Below, in pieces: positions 15,550-22,845 of a DNA stretch of 32,612 nt. The notes beneath the pieces were generated by a model that ran no database searches, was not told the DNA's origin, and saw only the letters and a program-made list of their open reading frames with translations. Both the position numbers and the translations under genes were made by a program. This DNA comes from Anaerolineales bacterium (GTDB taxonomy: Bacteria > Chloroflexota > Anaerolineae > Anaerolineales > UBA11579): assembly GCA_024710875.1 (NCBI GenBank), contig JANJTX010000182.1, forward strand, positions 1 through 32,612. The letters run 5' to 3'. Each line of letters opens with the position of its first letter. The first letter of the stretch is position 1.

Positions 15550-16161
15550 ATGAAAGTACTCCTTCTGAAAGATGTATACAATCTGGGCCGAGCCGGCGAA
15601 GTCAAGAAAGTCGCCAATGGCTTTGGCCGCAACTTCCTGTTGCCGCAGGGCCTGGCGGTGCTGGCCACCTCGGCGGCGCTGAAACAGGCCGAACGCATTA
15701 AGGCCGAGGCGGATACCCGCCGGTTGGTGCTGAATGAAGAAATGGCCGGAGTCGCAGAGAAACTTCAGGGGCTGCAGTTGCTCTTTCCGGCCCGCGCCGG
15801 GGAGACCGGCAAACTGTATGGGTCGGTAACCACCCAAATGCTGGCCGAGCAACTCACCAGCAAGAGCGGCGTAGAGATCGCCAAACGCCAGATCGAAAGC
15901 GAGCCGCTCCGGCAACTGGGGCTGCACACCTTCCGAGTGCGTCTGACGATGGACATCGGCCCCGAGGTTCAGGCGGTGGTCTATCGCGAAGGCGAAAACC
16001 CGGAGAACTACATGATCGCCCCGGAAGTCATCGAAGAGAGCAGCAAGTCCGGACTGCCGATCGAAGTGGAAGCCCCGGCCGCTCCGCCGGTGGAACTGAC
16101 CGCTGAACCTGCGACGGCCGCAGCCGAAGAAATCAGCGATTCGGAACCCGCCGAAGAATAG
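15550..16161 (+). CDS. rplI: Ribosomal protein bL9 with acidic C-terminal extension
   Basis: Large-subunit ribosomal protein of 203 aa. The N-terminal domain begins with the family signature MKVLLLKDVYNLGRAGEVKKVANGFGRNFLLP and QGLAVLAT. The central helix and C-terminal domain (ETGKLYGSVT, LGLHTFRVRLTMDIGPEVQAVV) follow to about residue 150. The last 50 or so residues are an extra Glu/Pro/Ala-rich tail that is absent from E. coli L9 (149 aa); similar tails occur in some Chloroflexota and other phyla. The ATG at 15550 is fixed by the conserved N-terminus; AAAGGG lies about 9 nt upstream. The usual rpsF-ssb-rpsR neighbours are missing, and it has its own promoter and terminator. Confidence 0.95.
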   Translation: MKVLLLKDVYNLGRAGEVKKVANGFGRNFLLPQGLAVLATSAALKQAERIKAEADTRRLVLNEEMAGVAEKLQGLQLLFPARAGETGKLYGSVTTQMLAEQLTSKSGVEIAKRQIESEPLRQLGLHTFRVRLTMDIGPEVQAVVYREGENPENYMIAPEVIEESSKSGLPIEVEAPAAPPVELTAEPATAAAEEISDSEPAEE

Positions 16162-16181
16162 CCTACCCTATGCTCATCCAG

Positions 16182-16219
16182 AGAGCCTGCCACCCGGGGG
16201 GATGGCGGGCTCTTTGTTT
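16182..16219 (+). terminator. Rho-independent terminator after rplI
   Basis: An 11-bp stem, AGAGCCTGCCA / TGGCGGGCTCT (one T-G wobble), with a 10-nt loop rich in C and G, followed by TTGTTTG. It lies 20 nt after the rplI stop and before the next -10 box. Confidence 0.8.
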
Positions 16220-16240
16220 GCCTGACCGGTAGGCCCGGGC

Positions 16241-16246
16241 TATAAT
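16241..16246 (+). promoter_or_regulatory. -10 box for the near-leaderless RodZ-like gene
   Basis: Perfect TATAAT, 8 nt before the ATG at 16255. The transcript should begin at or 1-2 nt before the start codon. No Shine-Dalgarno follows the box. Confidence 0.6.
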
Positions 16247-16254
16247 ACTCAATC

Positions 16255-17430
16255 ATGGACAATCCCACACCCGACTTCCAAGGGGCCCGGATTGCGCTGG
16301 GGGTGTCCATCGAGGCCGCCGCAACCGCCACCCGCATCAAGCGCCACTACCTGGAGTGGCTTGAACAGGGCCAGCTGGACAAATTTCCATCGCCTGCCCA
16401 GGCCCAGGGCTTCGGGCGAGCCTACGCCAGTTTCCTGGGCATCGATAACCCAGGCCAGCGCGGCGCGGCCTCGCAAATCAAATCCCCCGCAGAACCTGCA
16501 CCCGCCGTTGACCACGCAGCCGCCGAGCAGATTTTCGCCGCGCTGGGTGCCCGCCTGAAATTTTCCCGCGAGCGTCTGGGCCTGTCCCTGCCAGACACGG
16601 CCAGCCACACCCACATCCCTGAACACTATCTGGGCTACATGGAAGCCGGCGACTTCGGTGCCTTTCCTTCCCCGGTTCAGGCGCGCGGCATGTTGAGCAA
16701 TTATGCCGCCTTCCTGGGAACCGAAGAAAACGAACTGCTATTGCAGTTTGCGGAAGGTCTGCAGGCCGGCCATCAGGCCCGCGCCGCGGCCGACACCTCC
16801 CGGCCACGCGCCCGTCGTCGCCCCTGGCGTCTGCTGCCGAGTTGGCTGGCCCCCTATCTTTCCCGTGAAATTGTGCTGATCGCGTTGCTGTCTTCGGGCT
16901 TGACGGCGATCTTTCTCTGGTCTACCGGCCAGGTCCTGAGCGTTCAGGGCCAGCTCACCCCCCAGCCTACCGCGCCGCCATTGGGGCAGGCGGTGCTGTC
17001 CAGCCCGACGCCGGAGCCTTCTGCCACCGAAGCCAGCCTGGCACCCCAGCCTGAGCTGCCGGTATTGGTCGAAGCCCCCCCGGAAGAAGCCACGCCGGTG
17101 GCCATCACACCAGAAGCGGGCCAGGGCCCTATTCAGGTGTTCCTGATCGTCCGGCAGCGCACCTACCTGCGGGTGATCGTCGATGGTGTCGAGCAGTTCG
17201 ATGGGCGGGCCGCCCCGGGGGCCAATTTGTCCTTTTCCGGACAGCAAACCGTCAGCGTCGCGGTTGGGAATGGGGCCGCCGTCCAGGCGTATTACAATCA
17301 GACCGACCTGGGCGCGCTCGGAATTCAGGGCGAGGCGATCAGCATCACCTTCACCCCTGAAGAAGTTACCACCCCCACCGCCACGGTAGCCAGTGGGCCA
17401 CCAACCCCCACCGCCACCGCACCCCCCTAA
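16255..17430 (+). CDS. RodZ-like membrane protein with two N-terminal HTH domains
   Basis: A 391-aa protein with two tandem HTH_25-type domains: residues about 8-62 (VSIEAAATATRIKRHYLEWLEQGQ, FPSPAQAQGFGRAYASFLG) and 95-156 (LSLPDTASHTHIPEHYLGYMEAGD, FPSPVQARGMLSNYAAFLG). A basic linker, one membrane helix (about 205-223) and a Pro/Thr/Ala-rich stretch come next. Residues about 290-370 form an extracytoplasmic DUF4115-like beta domain (TYLRVIVDGVEQFDGRAAPG). RodZ links the MreB cytoskeleton to the cell envelope and normally has one HTH. The duplicated domain could bind two partners or DNA. The start is set by a -10 box 8 nt upstream; helix 1 of the first HTH is therefore slightly short. rimO follows after 16 nt. 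Confidence 0.85.
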   Translation: MDNPTPDFQGARIALGVSIEAAATATRIKRHYLEWLEQGQLDKFPSPAQAQGFGRAYASFLGIDNPGQRGAASQIKSPAEPAPAVDHAAAEQIFAALGARLKFSRERLGLSLPDTASHTHIPEHYLGYMEAGDFGAFPSPVQARGMLSNYAAFLGTEENELLLQFAEGLQAGHQARAAADTSRPRARRRPWRLLPSWLAPYLSREIVLIALLSSGLTAIFLWSTGQVLSVQGQLTPQPTAPPLGQAVLSSPTPEPSATEASLAPQPELPVLVEAPPEEATPVAITPEAGQGPIQVFLIVRQRTYLRVIVDGVEQFDGRAAPGANLSFSGQQTVSVAVGNGAAVQAYYNQTDLGALGIQGEAISITFTPEEVTTPTATVASGPPTPTATAPP

Positions 17431-17446
17431 GACAGGAAGCAAAGCT

Positions 17447-18823
17447 ATGCCCAAACAATTCCACCTGGTATCACTTGGTTGCGCCAAGAATACGGTTGAC
17501 TCAGAATCGATGGCCCAGATATTGGCCGGCAATGGCTTTCACGCGACGGCCGACGCGGCTCAGGCCGACGTCCTGATTGTCAATACCTGCGGCTTTATCG
17601 GGCCGGCCAAGGAAGAGAGCTATCAGGTACTGCACGATCTGGCGGCTCAGAAATCGGGCGACCAGTTGCTGATTGCCGCGGGCTGCCTGACCCAGCGTTA
17701 TGGGGCTGAAGTGGTCGAGCGCGTTCCGGGCATCGATGGTGTCCTGGGCACCCGCCGCTGGATGGATATCATGCAGTTGGTCACACGCTTGCGCCAGCGT
17801 CCCCACCCGGAGCCGATTTACCACCTGCCCACTGCGGCGGCGACCGTCGGCACAGATGAAGGGGACATCCTGCGCGTCACCACCCAGGGTCCCAGCGCCT
17901 ACATCAAGATCGCCGATGGCTGCCGCCGACCGTGCGCATTCTGCGCCATCCCACTGATCAAGGGCACGGCGGTCAGTCGCCCGCTGGAATCGATCCTGAA
18001 AGAAGCCCGCCATCTGCGCGACCAGGGTGTTCGGGAAATCAATCTGATTGCGCAGGACACCACCGACTACGGCCATGATTTAGGGTTGAAAAATGGGTTG
18101 GCCCAGCTGATGGATTCACTGGCCACCGCTGTGCCGGACCTGGACTGGATTCGGCTGCTCTACGCGTACCCCGGCTACGTCACCGACGAACTGATCGAAA
18201 CCATGGCTCGCCATCGCAACCTGATCGCGTATCTCGACATGCCGTTGCAGCACGCCCACCCTGAGACGCTCAAGCGCATGCGCCGCCCGGCCAATATGGA
18301 TTGGGTCCACCGCACGCTTGAAAAAATGCGCCGCCTGCTGCCGGAGCTCGCCCTGCGCACCACCTTTATCGTTGGCTATCCGGGAGAAACCGACCAGGAA
18401 TTTGATGCCCTGATGGACTTTGTTGAGACCATCCGATTTGACCGGGTCGGCGTCTTCACCTTCAGTTTTGAGCCCGGGACCAGCAGCGAGCCGTTGGGCG
18501 ATCCAATTCCGAGCGCAGTGAAAGAAGCCCGACGGGAAGCGCTGATGCTCCGGCAACAACAGATTTCACTTGAAAACAATCAGGCCTGGGTCGGGCGCAC
18601 ACTGGACGTCCTGATTGAGGGCCATGGTGAAGTGGAAGGCACCGGCGAACCGATCGCGATTGGCCGCAGCTATCGTGATGCGCCGGAGATCGACGGGGTC
18701 GTGTTTGTCGAGGGCCAGCCGCCCATCGGTGAAATCGTGCCGGCCCGTGTTAATGGGGCGATGACCTACGATCTTACCGCCACCGTCGAGACCGCGCCGC
18801 AGCTGATCGTCTTACCAGATTAG
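17447..18823 (+). CDS. rimO: Ribosomal protein uS12 methylthiotransferase RimO
   Basis: Radical SAM enzyme that adds a methylthio group to the conserved Asp of ribosomal protein S12; 458 aa. The MTTase N-terminal domain has its three cluster cysteines C12 (LGCAKNTVDSE), C48 (NTCGF) and C80 (AAGCLTQRY). The radical SAM triad is C159, C163 and C166 (DGCRRPCAFC), followed by IPLIKGTAVSR, and a TRAM-like C-terminal domain begins near residue 385. GCAKNTVDSE is typical of RimO and separates it from MiaB. ATG at 17447 has AGGAAG 7 nt upstream. The gene is in an operon with the RodZ-like gene, an order seen in other bacteria. Confidence 0.94.
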   Translation: MPKQFHLVSLGCAKNTVDSESMAQILAGNGFHATADAAQADVLIVNTCGFIGPAKEESYQVLHDLAAQKSGDQLLIAAGCLTQRYGAEVVERVPGIDGVLGTRRWMDIMQLVTRLRQRPHPEPIYHLPTAAATVGTDEGDILRVTTQGPSAYIKIADGCRRPCAFCAIPLIKGTAVSRPLESILKEARHLRDQGVREINLIAQDTTDYGHDLGLKNGLAQLMDSLATAVPDLDWIRLLYAYPGYVTDELIETMARHRNLIAYLDMPLQHAHPETLKRMRRPANMDWVHRTLEKMRRLLPELALRTTFIVGYPGETDQEFDALMDFVETIRFDRVGVFTFSFEPGTSSEPLGDPIPSAVKEARREALMLRQQQISLENNQAWVGRTLDVLIEGHGEVEGTGEPIAIGRSYRDAPEIDGVVFVEGQPPIGEIVPARVNGAMTYDLTATVETAPQLIVLPD

Positions 18824-18831
18824 CCCGAACG

Positions 18832-20196
18832 TTACAGGTTCATGATGTGACGCGCCAGCGTGAAGTAGATCACCAGGCCGGTAGCATCCACCAGCGTGCT
18901 CATCACCGGACCGGAAATCACCGCCGGATCGACCCGCAAGCGCTCGGCCAGGACCGGCAGCAGCGAGCCGATGATATTGGCCCACAGTACAATGAAGAAC
19001 AGGGCCAGGGCCACCGTAATCGCCAGATCCATGCCGGTATCCCAGAGCAGGGCCCGGATAAAGCCCACCAGCGCCATCACCACCCCCAGCATCAGACCGA
19101 CCCGGCTTTCGTGCCACACCAGGCGACCGCCGTCCTTCAGACGCACCTCGCCCATGGCGATGGCGCGCACAATCGTGGAGGTCGTTTGAGAGCCTGAGTT
19201 GCCGCCGGTACCGATCAGCAGCGGGATAAAAAACGCCAGCGCGACCACCGAGGACAGCTCATGCTCAAAGACCCGCATGACCGTCCCGGTGAGCATTTCG
19301 GTCATAAACAGAATCAACAACCAGCCGACCCGTTTCTGGAAGACCGTCCCAATCGGAGTCACCAGATAGTCATCGTCCAGTGGCTGTGAACCGCCCATCC
19401 GCTGAAAGTCTTCAGTAAACTCGTCTTCCAGAATGTCCACCACATCGTCATGGGTCAGCATCCCGGCCAGATGCCCTTCCTGATCCACCACCGGGATGGC
19501 AAAGTAATCATACTGACTGACAAGTCTGGCGGCTTCTTCCTGATCAGCCAGCACGCTGACCGAAACGACGTCCGGCTCCATGATTTCTTCCACTCGCGTG
19601 TCCGGCGCATGGGTCACCAGGGTGCGCAACGGCAGGACGCCCACCAGGCGGTCGTGGCGGTCCACCACGTAGAGATAGGCCAGCGTTTCGGTATCCGGGT
19701 CGAGTGACCGCAGAAATGTCAGCGTGTGCTCCACGGTCCATTGCTTGCGCAGCCGAACCACATCCGGGTTCATCAGCCGCCCGGCCGTGTATTCCGGGAA
19801 TGCCAGCAGCCGGCCAATTTCAGCCGCTTCTTCCGGTTCGACCAGTGCCAGGATGTCATCAGCACGCGCCTCGGACAGGTCGCCCAGCAGCGCGGCGGCA
19901 TCGTCGGCCGGCATGGCCTCGAGCAAATCAGCAATATGCGAGTCGGGTACCGCCTCAATCAGCTCCAGGGTGGCTTCGGCGCTGATTTCGTCGAGAACTT
20001 CGGCCGCGTCTTCCTGATTCAACAGGCGAAAGAGCAAGACCCGATCTTCCTCGCTGAACGACTCAAGGAGGTCCGCGATATCCGAAGGATGTTCGGTCTG
20101 CAGAAGCCCAATGGCCTCCTGCAATTGATGATTGTCGAGAAACAATTGAATGCGCTCTGCCAGGGCTTGGAGCGCGGGAGTTGATGGTGGGGTCAC
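18832..20196 (-). CDS. mgtE: Magnesium transporter MgtE
   Basis: Mg2+ channel/transporter of 454 aa. The cytoplasmic MgtE_N superhelix (about 20-130, with repeats such as HPSDIADLLESFSEEDR and ADDAAALLGDLSEARADDILALVEPEEAAEIGRLL) senses Mg2+ together with a CBS pair (about 140-255, PDVVSVSVLADQEEAARLVSQYDYFAIPVVD). Five membrane helices follow from about 290, including FFIPLLIGTGGNSGSQTTSTIVRAIAMGE, the pore-lining segment. The start is GTG at 20196 with AAGGAG placing GGAG 7 nt upstream. A promoter with an extended -10 lies about 150 nt upstream, leaving an unusually long leader. The gene ends 8 nt from the convergent rimO stop, with no separate terminator visible. Confidence 0.95.
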   Translation of the reverse strand: MTPPSTPALQALAERIQLFLDNHQLQEAIGLLQTEHPSDIADLLESFSEEDRVLLFRLLNQEDAAEVLDEISAEATLELIEAVPDSHIADLLEAMPADDAAALLGDLSEARADDILALVEPEEAAEIGRLLAFPEYTAGRLMNPDVVRLRKQWTVEHTLTFLRSLDPDTETLAYLYVVDRHDRLVGVLPLRTLVTHAPDTRVEEIMEPDVVSVSVLADQEEAARLVSQYDYFAIPVVDQEGHLAGMLTHDDVVDILEDEFTEDFQRMGGSQPLDDDYLVTPIGTVFQKRVGWLLILFMTEMLTGTVMRVFEHELSSVVALAFFIPLLIGTGGNSGSQTTSTIVRAIAMGEVRLKDGGRLVWHESRVGLMLGVVMALVGFIRALLWDTGMDLAITVALALFFIVLWANIIGSLLPVLAERLRVDPAVISGPVMSTLVDATGLVIYFTLARHIMNL

Positions 20197-20336
20197 GGCA
20201 ACTCTCCTTTCGGGTATGGGAAGAGAAGAGCCTCCGGAACCAAATCAGTTAGGAATGGCTATCCGTCAGGCGCTTCCCTTAAGGGTGAGTGGGTACTGGG
20301 TAACTCGTCCATGATTCCTTTCCAATCCGGTGAATT
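20197..20336 (-). promoter_or_regulatory. Long, possibly structured 5' leader of mgtE
   Basis: About 140 nt separate the expected start (near 20336) from the mgtE GTG, far longer than other leaders here. Read on the minus strand, GGGAAG (20278-20273) can pair with CTTCCC (20223-20218), with inner GCCT/AGGC (20271-20268/20233-20230). Two overlapping CTCTTC copies (20230-20220) can instead pair with GGAGAG (20207-20202), the ribosome-binding site. The two pairings share bases and are mutually exclusive, which is riboswitch-like logic. The conserved blocks of the Mg2+ M-box (ykoK) or Mn2+ (yybP) riboswitches are not recognisable. Regulation is inferred. Confidence 0.4.
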
Positions 20337-20342
20337 TTGCCC

Positions 20343-20351
20343 ATTGTAACA
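20343..20351 (-). promoter_or_regulatory. Extended -10 promoter of mgtE
   Basis: TGT-TACAAT on the minus strand (hexamer 20348-20343). The TGT extension lies at the foot of the hairpin that closes the upstream HD-slipin-HUMPS operon, so promoter and hairpin overlap. Confidence 0.5.
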
Positions 20352-20385
20352 CCACCCGCCGACTGCTCAATCGGCGGGTGGTGTT
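20348..20385 (-). terminator. Strong hairpin ending the HD-slipin-HUMPS operon
   Basis: Perfect 15-bp inverted repeat (20348-20362 / 20371-20385) with an 8-nt loop, 28 nt past the stop of the HUMPS-family gene. The stem is GC-rich. On the minus strand it is followed by only TT then ACAATGGG, so the U-tract is poor and termination may be partial or factor-aided. Confidence 0.6.
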
Positions 20386-20413
20386 GGGTGCTGATCGGTG
20401 AAAAGTGGGAATT

Positions 20414-21082
20414 CTACTCGATTGTGTCGAGAAACTGCTGGGCGATAGCGCCCACATTCGCATCCGTTGAAATGCCCAGCCAGGGGTCGCCCGGAGCCAC
20501 CAGATTCACGACCACAATATTGGCACCGTTGAAAATCGCGCTACGGGCTTCGCCCAGGTCGACCCCACCCGCGGCTGAAATGCTGACATCGAACTTGCTG
20601 CGGATTCGTTTGATGTGCCGGTATTCCAGCACTTTGCCGCGAGTGGTTTCCTCGTCACGACCCCGGTGCAACACCATTACGGTTGGTGCCGACTGCATCT
20701 TCTGCATCGTGCGCAAGGGGTCGGGTACGCCCAGCAAATCCACCATCGAGGCCACCCCGGCCGCCTCGCAGGCAACAACGAAGCGATTCAGGGTCTCGGC
20801 CGAGGCGGTGCCCATTACGGTGGCCGCGGTAGCCCCCGCGGCCCGCACCATCGCCACTTCCTGGTCCGCGCCGTCGGCGACTTTCAAGTCAGCCACCACA
20901 TGACCGCCCCAGTAGCGTCGAATGTGGGCGATGGCGCCCAGGCCCTCGCGCTTGATGTAGGGGGTTCCGGCTTCAATCAGCAGCCGCGGATCGCGCGGCA
21001 GGGTTGGTAGTATGCGCCGCACCAGGCCGCTATCGTAATTGAATGCGATTTGCAGATAGCGCGTGCGCTTGTCCAGTAACAT
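20414..21082 (-). CDS. OMPDC/HUMPS-superfamily enzyme (hexulose-phosphate synthase/KGPDC-like)
   Basis: A (beta/alpha)8-barrel protein of 222 aa. The superfamily signature DxKxxD is present as D65, K67 and D70 in VVADLKVADGAD, and an HRGRDEE segment resembles the HRSRD of 3-keto-L-gulonate 6-phosphate decarboxylase. Members include OMP decarboxylase, 3-hexulose-6-phosphate synthase and KGPDC. The usual C-terminal phosphate-gripping GR(A/S)I motif is replaced by VVVNLVAPGDPW, so substrate binding may differ. True OMP decarboxylase is less likely because the DxKxxDIxxT continuation is absent. ATG at 21082 lies 4 nt after the slipin stop in one operon. No formaldehyde-assimilation or ascorbate genes are nearby. 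Confidence 0.8.
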   Translation of the reverse strand: MLLDKRTRYLQIAFNYDSGLVRRILPTLPRDPRLLIEAGTPYIKREGLGAIAHIRRYWGGHVVADLKVADGADQEVAMVRAAGATAATVMGTASAETLNRFVVACEAAGVASMVDLLGVPDPLRTMQKMQSAPTVMVLHRGRDEETTRGKVLEYRHIKRIRSKFDVSISAAGGVDLGEARSAIFNGANIVVVNLVAPGDPWLGISTDANVGAIAQQFLDTIE

Positions 21083-21086
21083 TGCC

Positions 21087-21869
21087 CTACTTCTTTGTGC
21101 CGATGAGATGACTCATGGTGGCGCCGATATCAGACGGCATGAACAGAACGATCTTTTCAGACGGATCGGAGGCGATGTCACGGATCGTCTGCAACGTGCG
21201 CAGGTGCAGGGCACCCGGTGATTTGGCCAGATTTTCAGCCGCCTCCCGCAAGTTTTCGGAGGCCGACAACTCACCCTGTGAGGCAATAATCACCGCCCGG
21301 CGTTCGCGCTCGGCTTCCGCCTGCTTGGCCATCGCCCGCTTCATTTCGGAGGGCAATTCCACTTCCTGGATCTTGATTGCCTCCACGTCCACGCCCCACC
21401 CAGAAGTCTCCGAGTCAACGATTTTCTTAATGCTCTCAGCAATCTGCTCCCGCTCGGTGAGCACAAAGTCCATTTCGCTGTTCCCGATCACATCCCGCAA
21501 GGCAGCCTGGGTGTACTGGCGTACCGCGAAGACATGATCTTCGATTTTGATAATCACATCTTCAGGGCTGATTACTTTGAAATACACCACCGCATTGATT
21601 AGCAACGGGATGTTGTCGCGGGTCATGACTTCCTGGCGTGGGATTTCTGCCGTCTTGATGCGCATGTCGACCTTGCGGATTTCCTGCACAATCGGTATGA
21701 CGATCCGCAAACCCGGGTCCAGAGTGCGCAGATACCGGCCGAGCTGGAATACCACGCCGCGCTCATATTGGTAAATTTGTTTGACTGAACGGGAAAGTAT
21801 GCTGGCCAGAAATACCAGCACAATCCCTCCCACACACAAGCCCATAGTCACGAGTGCTTCCATCTCCAT
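21087..21869 (-). CDS. SPFH/band 7 protein, slipin (stomatin) family
   Basis: Membrane-anchored scaffold protein of 260 aa: one N-terminal membrane helix (about 5-25), then the SPFH domain starting QIYQYERGVVFQLGRYL with DPGLRIVIPIVQEIRKVDMR, PRQEVMTRDNIPLLINAVVYFKV and REQIAESIKKIVDSETSGWGVDVEAIKIQEVELP. A charged coiled-coil (KRAMAKQAEAERERRAVII) follows, and a C-terminus with LFMPSDIGATM. Slipins oligomerise in membrane microdomains and usually sit beside an NfeD-type protease; none is found here. The start is ATG at 21869, 8 nt after AGGAG; ATG at 21863 is an alternative. The gene lies 28 nt after the HD hydrolase gene, so the two are probably one transcript. Confidence 0.92.
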   Translation of the reverse strand: MEMEALVTMGLCVGGIVLVFLASILSRSVKQIYQYERGVVFQLGRYLRTLDPGLRIVIPIVQEIRKVDMRIKTAEIPRQEVMTRDNIPLLINAVVYFKVISPEDVIIKIEDHVFAVRQYTQAALRDVIGNSEMDFVLTEREQIAESIKKIVDSETSGWGVDVEAIKIQEVELPSEMKRAMAKQAEAERERRAVIIASQGELSASENLREAAENLAKSPGALHLRTLQTIRDIASDPSEKIVLFMPSDIGATMSHLIGTKK

Positions 21870-21897
21870 ATTCCTTTCTCCTAATAGCGTGCCAATC

Positions 21898-22746
21898 TCA
21901 AGAACTGCTGTGCTCCGAGATGAACACATGCGAATGCAGGTAGGCGATCCACTGCTTGCCTGCCTGAGTTACCTGCAAGTATTTTAGCGCATCCTGAATG
22001 TATGGGGAAACAGCGTTCCAGTAAAAGGATGCAAATCCGGCTCGCAACTGCCCCGGATTCTCGTAGCCATACTGAGCATTGGCGCCGATTTCGGAGAATT
22101 CATAAAAGAGCGCGGGGATCTTGCGCAGGTAGTCCGGGTCGCCGAGCTGCCCGATGAAATCGGCCGCCCGCAGCAGGCCCCCGTATCCGCGGGTATCATC
22201 GTATGCCGGGCTGGCCGGCTTGGGGAAACGGGTCATCTCAATATAGCCGGCAATCCGCTCCGCATCCAGACCGCGCGTCCCCTCAATGACGATATTCTCG
22301 CCGAAGCGCTCGCGCACAAACTGCTTGCTACGGTCCACATGGTACGGCGTCAGGGAAATATCCGTGCTGCCCGCCGGCAGTTCAACCGTATGGTCGCCCA
22401 GCCCGGTGGCATAATGCCCATCCCCATCCAGCCGGCAGACCCCGCGCACATAGCCAATGTCATGGCACAGCAGGGCAATCATGAAGTGCATCCAGTCATC
22501 CGGGCGCACCCCGCCTTCGGAAAGGTGCTTGCCTTCCAGGATGGCCTGACCGGCCAGAGTGACCATGATGGTGTGCTCAACGTTGTGATAAAGGGCGTCG
22601 GTGTTGGAGATGTTCTCCAGGGCTAACCGGGCGGTCCAGGCAATGATGTTTCCCGCTTCGGCCTGCATATCACTATAGGTTCGGAAATAGCCAGTACGAA
22701 CTGCCTTTACGGCTTCTTCGATCGCAATCCGTTGTAAGTCCAGCAT
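21898..22746 (-). CDS. HD-domain metal-dependent phosphohydrolase (PDE-like motif)
   Basis: A soluble 282-aa protein with an HD-type metal site: H54 and H58 in ALYHNVEHTIMV, then H95 and D96 in ALLCHDIGYVRG, and a later acid in RAADFIGQLGD. The YHNxxH plus CHD layout resembles class I cyclic-nucleotide phosphodiesterases, but the second-half HxGxxN of that family is altered (GYVRGVC), so this is a resemblance only. Related uncharacterised proteins occur in cyanobacteria and Chloroflexota as I recall. A cyclic nucleotide or other phosphoester is a plausible substrate. ATG at 22746 has GGAGG a few nt upstream, and a promoter with TTGTAA-17-TACAAT precedes it. It leads the HD-slipin-HUMPS operon. 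Confidence 0.82.
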   Translation of the reverse strand: MLDLQRIAIEEAVKAVRTGYFRTYSDMQAEAGNIIAWTARLALENISNTDALYHNVEHTIMVTLAGQAILEGKHLSEGGVRPDDWMHFMIALLCHDIGYVRGVCRLDGDGHYATGLGDHTVELPAGSTDISLTPYHVDRSKQFVRERFGENIVIEGTRGLDAERIAGYIEMTRFPKPASPAYDDTRGYGGLLRAADFIGQLGDPDYLRKIPALFYEFSEIGANAQYGYENPGQLRAGFASFYWNAVSPYIQDALKYLQVTQAGKQWIAYLHSHVFISEHSSS

Positions 22747-22776
22747 GTGGCCTCCGCCGACAGGTTAATATGTGCC

Positions 22777-22805
22777 ATTGTAGACTGACTGGTATCATTT
22801 TACAA
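22777..22805 (-). promoter_or_regulatory. Promoter of the HD-slipin-HUMPS operon
   Basis: On the minus strand TTGTAA (22805-22800), 17-nt spacer, TACAAT (22782-22777). The expected start near 22770 leaves about 24 nt of leader with GGAGG. It is divergent from the ettA promoter. Confidence 0.55.
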
Positions 22806-22845
22806 CGGTTAAATTTTTCAGGCATCCTGGGCAGGTAGCAGCGGC

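Noticed and set aside
20197-20336. Known Mg2+ (M-box) or Mn2+ (yybP-ykoY) riboswitch in the mgtE leader.
   Set aside because: Only a short GGAGGCTC stretch resembles the M-box; the other conserved blocks and three-helix layout are not visible, so I report only an unassigned leader.
20348-20385. The 15-bp inverted repeat as an operator or transposon end.
   Set aside because: Its place just after a stop codon and before the next unit is better explained by termination; no direct repeat flanks or transposase is seen.
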